Origin: JBBRNH01 sp038230415
Lineage (GTDB): Bacteria > Bacteroidota > Bacteroidia > Cytophagales > Spirosomataceae
Direction: 5' to 3'
Length of the DNA stretch: 30,611 bases
NCBI GenBank assembly: GCA_038230415.1
Contig: JBBRNH010000074.1
Coordinates: forward strand, 1 to 30,611
The position numbers and the translations under genes are program-made. Positions 7,263 through 13,985 of this stretch are shown piece by piece (position 1 is the first letter of the stretch; the number at the start of each line of letters is the position of its first letter). The notes beneath the pieces were generated by a model, which saw only the letters and a list, made by a program, of their open reading frames with translations, did not search any database and had not been told where the DNA came from.

Positions 7263-7348
7263 ACCCAACATTGAATGGGTGTAAAGGCTTGGAGGCTTTC
7301 GCCCGTTTCAGCTAACTTACTTGCCATCAGCCCTTTGGGTCGTTGGGT
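7263..7348 (+). repeat. attC-like palindrome V
   Basis: 86 bp. ACCCAAC (7263-7269) is the exact complement of GTTGGGT (7342-7348). Compared with copy I, the outermost pair has changed from G-C to A-T with pairing kept. TGTAAAGG and CCATCAGCCC are conserved. GGCGACACC at 7230 precedes it by 33 nt. Confidence 0.6.
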
Positions 7349-7440
7349 AAACCGCTCGTAAGTTACTCATTGGCAACATTCTGGGCGATACGGCGCAGAG
7401 TTGAGAGTAGGTTATCATTCTGGGATTTTGGCTGATAGAG

Positions 7441-7529
7441 TGAAAAAGCCATGTTCTGTCTTGAGAAAGTCAGCGATTCCAGCCATGGAAAATTAGGCTC
7501 CCTGTATATTGCATATCAGGGCTTTTTCA
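7441..7529. repeat. 10-bp inverted repeat upstream of transposase remnant
   Basis: TGAAAAAGCC (7441-7450) and GGCTTTTTCA (7520-7529) are perfect inverted repeats about 70 bp apart, between attC-like site V and the transposase remnant. They could be ends of a small mobile-element fragment or a chance hairpin. Confidence 0.3.
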
Positions 7530-7607
7530 TAGAAATGGGGCTGAGTGTCTTTCTTGATTTTCTCTCCTCAGAGTTAACCGTATGAGCGTCACCTAATCCC
7601 AAAAAAC

Positions 7608-8160
7608 GAAATTAAGGAGTACTTTGAGCAACTCCGAGCCAGCTTACCCCATAGCCGAAACAAGTGGGGTAAACGTCATAATTTAGCCTCTATCCTAACG
7701 GGCTTGTTGTAGGCTTTGTTACGCTCAGGTGGATAGCGGAGAGCCTAAGTCGCCTGTACCGCTGGATGGTTCGAGAATATGAGTGGCTCATCAGCCAGAC
7801 TAACCACTAAAGTCTAAAGCCTATTTCTGACCCACAACTGCGTGGGGTGCTGGCAAGCCTTGATTATCAGCCTTATAATGCGCTGACTGTCATCTTTTTT
7901 GGTTGGTTAGAAGGTTAGGCAGGGGTCTGGCAAAGTATGGATGGGAAAGAATTGCGTGGCACTATTGATGGTGTAGGTGGGCAAAAATGGGGAGAGGTGG
8001 TGGTTCGATTAGTGGGCCATGGAGACGCTCAGGGAACCCCATCATCGGGTTTTATCATAGCGCCAGAGAATCAGCACGAACCGTAGTGGAAACCTTTATC
8101 AAAAATCGAACGGACTTAGGCCATTGTGTTAAAGGTGGGGCTAAATTTACTTCGGGGCGG
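7608..8160 (+). pseudogene. decayed ISAs1-family transposase
   Basis: Translation in pieces gives a recognisable ISAs1 (H-repeat type) transposase. From 7608 the frame reads EYFEQLRASLPHSRNKWGKRHNLASILTGLL, then stops at 7710. After a shift, a frame from 7742 reads LSRLYRWMVREYEWLISQTNH, a stop at 7808, then LRGVLASLDYQPYNALTVIFFGWLEG, a stop at 7916, then MDGKELRGTIDGVGGQKWGEVVVRLVGH. That contains the first catalytic Asp of the DDE triad (codon at 7940). A further shift near 8050 gives YHSARESARTVVETFIKNRTDL. The C-terminal half is missing. It is clearly non-functional: at least three stops, two frameshifts and a truncation. The family call rests on the DGKELRG motif and general layout. Confidence 0.65.
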
Positions 8161-8317
8161 TGACCGGAAAGGTAATTTAAGAGCCTGTTGGGAATACTGC
8201 AACGTAGATCGGGATGCAGCTATAACGTGCTGGAAAAAGACGTGAGTTTTTATGAAAAGGACCTGATTCGCATAGCTTATTCAGATTGGAAAAGGCAACG
8301 TAATTTTGTTGCCAATT

Positions 8318-8806
8318 ATGCAGACTATCCAATTTGAATCCCCTATCGGTCTCACCACCATCACCGGCAACGATACGGGCGTTTCGGTTATTTCCTGCAC
8401 CAATCATGCCCCCACCCCATCCGATTTCAATAGCGAACAGTCAGTAGCCAGGCCATTGATAGCCGCCCGAATACAGTTACAGGAATACTTTGCAGCAACC
8501 CGCCACACGTTTGATTTCCTGATAAACCCGGTCGGCACCGATTTTCAGCAGCGCGTCTGGCGTGAACTACTGACGGTTCCCTTCGGTACCACCATGTCGT
8601 ATATGGCTCTCAGTCGGCGGCTCGGCGACGAGAACGCGATTCGGGCAGTAGCAGCCGCGAATGGCCGAAATCCGCTCTGGATTGTTGTGCCGTGCCACCG
8701 CATAATCGGCTCCGATGGCTCGCTGACGGGCTATGCCGGGGGGCTGTGGCGAAAAAAATGGCTGATTGAACACGAACAGAAACTGGTGCAGTTGTCGTTG
8801 TTTTAA
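8318..8806 (+). CDS. ogt: methylated-DNA--protein-cysteine methyltransferase
   Basis: 162 residues from the ATG at 8318, the first ATG in frame; upstream TTG codons are less likely. The C-terminal active-site block is complete: VPCHRII at 125-131 with acceptor Cys126, followed by GSLTGYAGGLWRKKWLIEHE. The preceding helix-turn-helix region reads VPFGTTMSYMALSRRLG. It removes alkyl groups from O6-alkylguanine (and O4-alkylthymine) by suicide transfer to Cys126. The length and absence of an AraC or Ada zinc domain fit an Ogt/MGMT stand-alone enzyme. It starts shortly after the transposase remnant and marks the return to core-like GC-rich coding DNA. Confidence 0.92.
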   Translation: MQTIQFESPIGLTTITGNDTGVSVISCTNHAPTPSDFNSEQSVARPLIAARIQLQEYFAATRHTFDFLINPVGTDFQQRVWRELLTVPFGTTMSYMALSRRLGDENAIRAVAAANGRNPLWIVVPCHRIIGSDGSLTGYAGGLWRKKWLIEHEQKLVQLSLF

Positions 8807-8811
8807 AAATT

Positions 8812-8942
8812 TGTCATTGGGCTACGCTATCATTTTGCTTCGCTGTCATTGGTGGTCGTTAGTCGCCTTATGATGAATGACAACAGGGCAAAACAACAGC
8901 AAAGCGAATGACACAACGTGAATGACAGCAGAGCCAAATGAC
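8812..8942. repeat. palindromic element of about 16-bp GTCATT units
   Basis: On the left half the + strand has three tandem units of about 16 bp, each starting GTCATT or ATCATT and mostly ending GCT or GTT (starting near 8813, 8829, 8845). The right half carries the same units on the minus strand, seen as repeated AATGACA. The halves can fold into a long imperfect hairpin. The element starts 6 bp after the ogt stop. Its last AATGAC unit supplies the ATG (8938) of the next gene. Confidence 0.6.
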
Positions 8943-9837
8943 CAGATTTTACATTCTCCTCCTATTTTTTTTCACTGGCTGTTTCAGCCGGTATCGGATG
9001 ACCGACCACGAAATCCGACAGCATTACGCCCAACGCGAGTCACTTGGTTTTCGGGTTCGGCCAACGTTTCATACTATCGAGAATGACACGGCTAAAGTGT
9101 TTGTTGCCACCACCGGAGCCGACACCCTGCCGCCGTTGTTGCTGATTCATGGCGCACCGGGGGCGTGGTACGGCTACATCCGTATGGTTGACGACACAGC
9201 CCTGCAACGGCGGTTTCAAATTCTGAGCGTCGAGCGGCCTGGCTACGGTCATTCGCGGAAAGGGAGGCAGCGCAGTATCCCCGAAATTGACCAACAGGCC
9301 GGACGCATTGCGCTGGCCCTGAGCCTGAACCATTCCGGCAAACCCGCCATCGTGCTGGGCCGTTCGTATGGCGCACCCATCGCGCTCCGATTGGCAACCA
9401 TGCAACCCCAACGGGTGGGCCACCTGATGCTGATCTCATCGGCGATTGACCCAGACAGAGAAAAATTTTGGTGGTTCTCGAAATTCGGCAAGTCGCCGTT
9501 GGTGCAGTGGGCGTTACCCCGCCCCCTCAACACGGCCACCGACGAGAAATACGCTCACGTTGCCGAGTTAAAAAAACTGCTGCCGCACTGGTCGGCATTG
9601 CAAACGCCGGTAACGGTGTTGCAGGGCGGCACCGACTGGATTGTGGACACGATGAACTTTAGCTTTGCCAAGCGGATGCTGACCGGGAAACGGGCGGAGT
9701 TTATGTTTTTGCCGCAGTCGGGCCACCTCATCACGAACTCTAATCCCGATTTGATTCGGTCGTTGGTGTTGCAAAAAGCCGACAGTTTAGCAGGAAAAGG
9801 TAGGGCATCGGTGTTGGGTAGTGCCAGCAGTAACTGA
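8938..9837 (+). CDS. alpha/beta-hydrolase lipoprotein
   Basis: 299 residues. A lipoprotein signal is visible: hydrophobic FYILLLFFF and lipobox FTGC with Cys15. The alpha/beta-hydrolase fold is complete: oxyanion-hole LLIHGAPGAWYGY at 68-80, nucleophile elbow GRSYG with Ser143, acid Asp233 in GGTDWIVD and His263 in QSGHLI. It should be a serine hydrolase anchored at the inner leaflet of the outer membrane or the outer face of the inner membrane. The substrate is unknown; candidates include esters, lactones or peptides. Its start codon lies inside the upstream palindromic repeat. No evident operon partner. Confidence 0.88.
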   Translation: MTRFYILLLFFFTGCFSRYRMTDHEIRQHYAQRESLGFRVRPTFHTIENDTAKVFVATTGADTLPPLLLIHGAPGAWYGYIRMVDDTALQRRFQILSVERPGYGHSRKGRQRSIPEIDQQAGRIALALSLNHSGKPAIVLGRSYGAPIALRLATMQPQRVGHLMLISSAIDPDREKFWWFSKFGKSPLVQWALPRPLNTATDEKYAHVAELKKLLPHWSALQTPVTVLQGGTDWIVDTMNFSFAKRMLTGKRAEFMFLPQSGHLITNSNPDLIRSLVLQKADSLAGKGRASVLGSASSN

Positions 9838-9898
9838 GCCGACACCCGTATCTGAATGTTTCAAAGACCGGATGTGTGCCAATATGTGCCAAAACGAA

Positions 9899-9929
9899 AA
9901 AGCCAAGTGGGGATTCCCCTCCTGGCTTT
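9899..9929 (+). terminator. hairpin, candidate terminator after the hydrolase gene
   Basis: AAAGCCA (9899-9905) pairs with TGGCTTT (9923-9929), with an inner GGGGA/TCCCC stem. It is followed by only a weak T-rich tract. Two TGTGCCAA copies lie just upstream. The rest of 9838-10126 has no supported gene. Confidence 0.4.
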
Positions 9930-10126
9930 CTGATTTACTCAACGTTATGAAAAACTTTTCTTTTCGGCACAATGATACAACAAAACACGAACAGATCAGC
10001 AATTTCGCTGTAAAAAATTTATATATTCCTATTATCTCTTTGATTATCAACGGAATAGTGCTGAATTATTTTTCACGGCATCGTATTTTTACTAAGTAGT
10101 TTTCACTTTATTTCCCAACCTGTCGG

Positions 10127-10786
10127 TTAAATTTCTACGATTCCATCGCGCAACACGATCTTCCGGTCTGTGAGGTCGGCCAATTGTTCATTGTGGGTCA
10201 CAATCACAAAGGTTTGACCGAGTTCGTCGCGTAGTTGAAAGAAAAGCTGATGCAGTTCGTGGGCGTTTTGGGAGTCTAAATTCCCCGTTGGCTCGTCGGC
10301 AAAGACAATGGCGGGCTGATTAATTAGGGCGCGGGCCACGGCCACCCGTTGCTGCTCTCCGCCCGACAGTTGCGAGGGCAGGTTATTGAGCCGGTCGCCG
10401 AGGCCCAACTTCCGCAGGAGTTCGTCGGCCCGGTTCCGCACATCACGATCAGGCTTACCGGCGATGAACCCCGGCAGACACACGTTTTCTACCGCGCTGA
10501 ACTCTGGCAGCAGGTTATTGAACTGAAACACAAACCCAATTTTCTCATTGCGGAACCGGGCCAACTGCTTATCATTCAGCGTAAACACATTTTGCCCGGC
10601 CAACTGAACCTCACCAGAATCGGGCCGGTCGAGGGTGCCGAGTATGTGTAGCAATGTGGACTTACCCGCGCCGGATGCCCCGACGATTGAGACAATCTCG
10701 CCGGATTCAATACGCAGGTCAATGCCTTTCAGAACGGGCAAGGTGCCGTAGGAACGGCGAAGGGCGGAGGCAGTGAGGAGGGTCAT
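10127..10786 (-). CDS. lolD: LolD-type ABC transporter ATP-binding protein
   Basis: 219 residues from the ATG at 10786; a longer frame to 10837 only reads through the heptamer repeat and is rejected. Walker A GASGAGKS at 36-43, Q-loop VFQFNNLLPEFSAVENV, signature LSGGEQQRVAVARAL, Walker B AIVFADEPTGNLD and switch His in IVTHN are all present. The sequence belongs to the LolD/MacB/FtsE-like MJ0796 group; the LLPEFSAVENV segment is typical of LolD, which powers release of lipoproteins from the inner membrane toward LolA. No permease partner (LolC/E-type) is adjacent, so the assignment to lipoprotein export is from similarity only. Confidence 0.85.
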   Translation of the reverse strand: MTLLTASALRRSYGTLPVLKGIDLRIESGEIVSIVGASGAGKSTLLHILGTLDRPDSGEVQLAGQNVFTLNDKQLARFRNEKIGFVFQFNNLLPEFSAVENVCLPGFIAGKPDRDVRNRADELLRKLGLGDRLNNLPSQLSGGEQQRVAVARALINQPAIVFADEPTGNLDSQNAHELHQLFFQLRDELGQTFVIVTHNEQLADLTDRKIVLRDGIVEI

Positions 10787-10790
10787 TTTT

Positions 10791-10875
10791 AGTGAAGAGT
10801 GAAGAATGAAAAGTGAAGAATAACAGCTATAAACCATAAATACTATTCTTCATTCTTCACTCTTCACTCTTCATT
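10791..10875. repeat. heptamer palindrome B
   Basis: Two arms of about 30 bp are made of 7-bp units of type GTGAAGA/ATGAAGA, matching 26 of 30 when folded, around a loop of about 23 nt with AACAGC and CCATAAA. All four mismatches are transitions. It lies in the divergent region between lolD and sucC, immediately before the lolD start, so it would be in the lolD leader RNA. Confidence 0.7.
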
Positions 10876-10936
10876 ATTTATTTGGCACTAACTTTCCGGC
10901 AAAATTACGGGTATAACCAATCTAATCGCTGTTCGG

Positions 10937-12154
10937 ATGAACATTCACGAATATCAGGGGAAAGACATTCTAAAACGCTACGGCGTTCGGATTCAGGAAG
11001 GCATTGTGGCCGAATCGCCCGAAAAAGCCGTTGAAGCCGCCAAGCAAATCATGGCCGAGACCAACTCGAAGTTTGTGGTTGTGAAATCGCAGATTCACGC
11101 CGGGGGGCGTGGCAAAGGCATGATTGTTGGCTCGGAGCAGCGGGGGGTGAAACTCGCCAAATCGGTTGACGAGGTTCGGCAGATTGCTACCAACCTGATT
11201 GGCAACGTATTGGTGACGCATCAAACCGGCCCCGAAGGTAAAAAAGTGAACAAAGTGCTGGTTGCTCAGGATGTGTATTACCCCGGCCCCGAAGAACCGA
11301 AGGAAATGTACCTCGGCATATTGCTCGACCGTTCGCGGGCCTGCAACGTGATTATGGCAAGCACCGAGGGCGGCATGGACATTGAAGAAGTGGCCGAACA
11401 TACGCCCGAAAAAATCGTGAAAGAGTGGATTGACCCCGCCGTTGGTTTGCAGCCGTTTCAGGCCCGCAAAATCGCGTTTGGCCTCGGCCTGACCGGCGAA
11501 GCGTTTAAAGAGATGGTCAAATTTGTGACCTCGCTCTACAAAGCCTACGTGGATACCGATGCGTCGATGTTCGAGATTAACCCGGTGCTGAAAACGTCTG
11601 ACAACAAGATTCTGGCCGTTGATGCCAAAGTGAACATTGACGATAACGCCCTCTACCGCCACCCCGACCTGAAAAACCTGCGCGACATCGAAGAAGAAGA
11701 CCCACTCGAAGTAGAAGCCTCGGCCAATGACCTGAACTACGTGAAACTCGACGGCAACGTGGGCTGCATGGTGAACGGCGCGGGTCTGGCAATGGCAACG
11801 ATGGACATTATCAAACTGTCGGGCGGTGAGCCGGCCAACTTCCTTGACGTAGGTGGTGGAGCCAACGCCAAAACGGTGGAAGCCGGTTTCCGCATTATCC
11901 TGAAAGACCCGAACGTAAAGGCGATTCTGATCAATATTTTCGGGGGCATTGTCCGCTGCGACCGCGTGGCAACGGGCGTGGTTGAAGCCTACAAAGCCAT
12001 CGGTACTATTCCGGTGCCAATCATTGTGCGGTTGCAGGGAACCAACGCTGCCGAGGGCGCACGAATCATTGACGAGTCGGGCCTGAAGGTGCAGTCGGCT
12101 GTTGAATTGAAAGATGCAGCCGCAAAGGTGAAAGCGGTGGTCGAAGCCATGTAG
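10937..12154 (+). CDS. sucC: succinyl-CoA synthetase beta subunit (ADP-forming)
   Basis: 405 residues, close to the family length. N-terminal ATP-grasp domain starting MNIHEYQGKDILKRYGV with Lys-rich nucleotide loop KSQIHAGGRGK; metal-binding and domain-closure region FEINPVLKT and VDAKVNIDDNALYRHPDL; C-terminal ligase domain with VNGAGLAMATMD, FLDVGGGA and INIFGGIVRCD. With the alpha subunit (not in the window) it makes succinate and ATP or GTP from succinyl-CoA in the TCA cycle. It stands alone, as is common in Bacteroidota. Its TAG stop is inside a small palindrome. Confidence 0.97.
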   Translation: MNIHEYQGKDILKRYGVRIQEGIVAESPEKAVEAAKQIMAETNSKFVVVKSQIHAGGRGKGMIVGSEQRGVKLAKSVDEVRQIATNLIGNVLVTHQTGPEGKKVNKVLVAQDVYYPGPEEPKEMYLGILLDRSRACNVIMASTEGGMDIEEVAEHTPEKIVKEWIDPAVGLQPFQARKIAFGLGLTGEAFKEMVKFVTSLYKAYVDTDASMFEINPVLKTSDNKILAVDAKVNIDDNALYRHPDLKNLRDIEEEDPLEVEASANDLNYVKLDGNVGCMVNGAGLAMATMDIIKLSGGEPANFLDVGGGANAKTVEAGFRIILKDPNVKAILINIFGGIVRCDRVATGVVEAYKAIGTIPVPIIVRLQGTNAAEGARIIDESGLKVQSAVELKDAAAKVKAVVEAM

Positions 12155-12180
12155 GGGCTGCCCCGTGTGGCCGCCCCTAC
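12151..12180. repeat. palindrome overlapping the sucC stop codon
   Basis: GTAGGGGC (12151-12158) and GCCCCTAC (12173-12180) form an 8-bp stem that includes the sucC TAG. It is followed by two direct copies of CACCGGCGTAAGCAAT (12180-12195 and 12208-12223). Confidence 0.6.
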
Positions 12181-12232
12181 ACCGGCGTAAGCAATGTGGT
12201 CGCCCTGCACCGGCGTAAGCAATACGCAAACC

Positions 12233-12266
12233 AAAACAGCCGTGTCTATCCAGACACGGCTGTTTT
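12233..12266. terminator. bidirectional intrinsic terminator, sucC / M48 protease
   Basis: A perfect 15-bp stem starting AAAACAGCCGTGTCT with a 4-nt loop. The T-run on the + strand and the complementary A-run make it usable from both sides. It sits between the convergent sucC and M48 genes. Confidence 0.9.
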
Positions 12267-12299
12267 GCTTACTGATGAGATCAATTCTGACAAACGTAG

Positions 12300-13130
12300 T
12301 TATCGCCCCTGATTCGATTTAGCGTAATACTTCATTGCTTCGGGCAGTTCGCTTTGCAAGTCCTGTATCCGGCGTTGGTCAGAGGGGTGGTCAGACATAA
12401 ACACGGGGGGAGCTTTGCCCGCGCTGGCAGCAGCCATCCGGCTCCAGAACGTAATGGCTTCTTTAGGGTCATAACCCGCCATTGACATGAACACCAGACC
12501 GAGGTGGTCGGCTTCTGATTCCTGCTTGCGGCTGTGGGGCAGACCGACACCATACTGATACGCTAATGGCCCCACAATACCAATCGATTGCTGAAAGATT
12601 GCCTGCGTCTGCTGCGACTTGCCCGATGTGGCTATCCCGGCAAAAATCTCACCCGCCTGCAACAGGCCATTTGCCACTAAACCTTCGCTCATCCGCTCGT
12701 TGCCGTGCTGGGCAATCGCGTGCGATACCTCGTGGGCCAGCACCGTAGCCAAACCAGCTTCGTTTTGGGTGTAGGGTAAAATTCCCGAATACACCACAAT
12801 TTTGCCGCCGGGCATACACCAGGCATTCACCTGATTGCTTTGCACCAGATTATATTCCCACTGAAAGCCCTGAATCCGGGCGGCCAGACCATTGCTGTTC
12901 ATATACGTTTCGACGGCCTGCCGAATCCGGCTGCCAACCCGGCGCACCATTTCGGCATCGCCCGACCGAACTACTTTACTGGTATCAATAAACTGTTTGT
13001 ATTGCGACGAACTGAGGGCCAGCATCTGGTCGTTGGGAACGAGCAAAATCTGCCGCCGATTTGTGAGTGGCACCCGCTGGCAGGCAACGGCTAAACCGAT
13101 TGTCAGCAAGACGAAAAAGGCTTTTTTCAT
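12300..13130 (-). CDS. M48-family metalloprotease, lipoprotein (YggG/LoiP-like)
   Basis: 276 residues. Lipobox LAVAC with Cys17 indicates outer-membrane or periplasmic lipoprotein attachment. Zinc motif HEVSH at 133-137 with Glu134 as catalytic base, and downstream ESEAD carrying the third ligand, as in M48 peptidases (BepA, LoiP, Oma1). The length is short and no TPR domain is present, so it resembles LoiP rather than BepA. Probable role: quality control of outer-membrane or periplasmic proteins. Convergent with sucC across a shared terminator. Confidence 0.92.
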   Translation of the reverse strand: MKKAFFVLLTIGLAVACQRVPLTNRRQILLVPNDQMLALSSSQYKQFIDTSKVVRSGDAEMVRRVGSRIRQAVETYMNSNGLAARIQGFQWEYNLVQSNQVNAWCMPGGKIVVYSGILPYTQNEAGLATVLAHEVSHAIAQHGNERMSEGLVANGLLQAGEIFAGIATSGKSQQTQAIFQQSIGIVGPLAYQYGVGLPHSRKQESEADHLGLVFMSMAGYDPKEAITFWSRMAAASAGKAPPVFMSDHPSDQRRIQDLQSELPEAMKYYAKSNQGR

Positions 13131-13240
13131 GATTACTTGGTTTTATGTTTCAGACGTTAAATCTGCTAAGTTCAGACCAACAAAACCCCCTGATGGTTCA
13201 AAATTTCGATGCAGAGGGCGATTCCGGGCCTGTCATGGGT

Positions 13241-13248
13241 TAGATTTG
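13241..13248 (+). promoter_or_regulatory. possible Bacteroidota -7 element
   Basis: TAGATTTG matches the TAnnTTTG -7 consensus of the Bacteroidota housekeeping sigma factor, 23 bp before the next start codon. I do not see a TTG at the preferred upstream spacing, so support is partial. Confidence 0.35.
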
Positions 13249-13271
13249 CGAACAAGAACGAAGTTTAATCC

Positions 13272-13889
13272 ATGAAAATCCTGTGCATTGGCCGCAACTA
13301 CGCAGCCCACATCGCCGAACTCAATAACCAACGACCCGACGACCCGGTGATTTTCTCGAAGCCCGACACGGCCCTGCTCCGTAACAACAAGCCGTTTTAC
13401 TACCCCGATTTCTCGCAGGACATTCATCATGAGGTTGAAGTGCTGGTCAAAATCAGTCGGCCCGGCAAGAACATCGAGGAACGTTTTGCCCACAAATATT
13501 ACGATGAAATTGGCTTAGGCATTGACTTTACGGCCCGCGATATTCAGGCCAAACTCAAAGCCAAAAGCCTGCCCTGGGATTTAGCAAAAGGCTTTAACGA
13601 TTCGGCCCCGATTTCGGAGTTTTTCCCAAAAACCGACTTTGCCAACGGCGACGTAACCAACCTGAATTTCGGACTGACCATCAACGGCGAAACCCGGCAA
13701 CAGGGTAATACCAACCTGATGCTGTTTTCGATTGATTACCTGATTGCGTTTCTGTCGCGGTATTTTTTTCTGCAAAAGGGCGATATTCTCTTCACCGGCA
13801 CCCCCGAAGGCGTTGGCCCGGTGCAGATTGGCAATAAGCTGGCAGGGAATCTGGAAGGAAAGGAAATGTTTTTGTTTGAAGTGAAGTAA
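13272..13889 (+). CDS. fumarylacetoacetate hydrolase family protein
   Basis: 205 residues, the size of the short FAH-family enzymes (YcgM/FAHD1 type). Typical features: MKILCIGRNYAAHIAEL, PVIFSKPDTALL, the HHEVEVLVKI metal-binding segment, GIDFTARDIQAKLKAKSLPWDLAKGFD-like region (here ending in FN), and FTGTPEGVGPVQIGN. Family members hydrolyse acylpyruvates or decarboxylate oxaloacetate in the cytoplasm; the exact substrate is not resolvable. It is followed by a palindromic repeat and the M23 peptidase gene. Confidence 0.92.
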   Translation: MKILCIGRNYAAHIAELNNQRPDDPVIFSKPDTALLRNNKPFYYPDFSQDIHHEVEVLVKISRPGKNIEERFAHKYYDEIGLGIDFTARDIQAKLKAKSLPWDLAKGFNDSAPISEFFPKTDFANGDVTNLNFGLTINGETRQQGNTNLMLFSIDYLIAFLSRYFFLQKGDILFTGTPEGVGPVQIGNKLAGNLEGKEMFLFEVK

Positions 13890-13897
13890 CGTTATAG

Positions 13898-13973
13898 ACG
13901 CAGAGAGGCAGAGATAGCGCGGAGGGCGCAAAGAAAACTCTGTGTTCTCGGCGTTATCGCTGCCCCTTTGCGT
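13898..13973. repeat. ACGCAGAG-type palindrome
   Basis: Arms 13898-13920 and 13951-13973 pair at 19 of 23 positions. The arms contain repeated GCAGAG/GCAAAG words. It begins 8 bp after the upstream stop and ends 12 bp before the TTG start of the next gene, so it fills the gap. Confidence 0.5.
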
Positions 13974-13985
13974 TAAAAAATTGTC

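Noticed and set aside
9821..10099. ORF of 92 residues, or 50 residues from the ATG at 9948, with a possible C-terminal hydrophobic segment
   Set aside because: Overlaps the hydrolase end and a hairpin, with no family resemblance. The shorter version could be a small membrane peptide but nothing else supports it.
10970..12229. 419-residue ORF antisense to sucC
   Set aside because: Rich in His, Val and Phe, as expected from the complement of a GC-rich conserved gene. The sense strand is clearly sucC.
12233..12266. Hairpin after sucC as a member of the palindromic repeat family
   Set aside because: It is a compact perfect stem with a 4-nt loop and flanking A and T runs between convergent genes, better explained as an ordinary bidirectional terminator.
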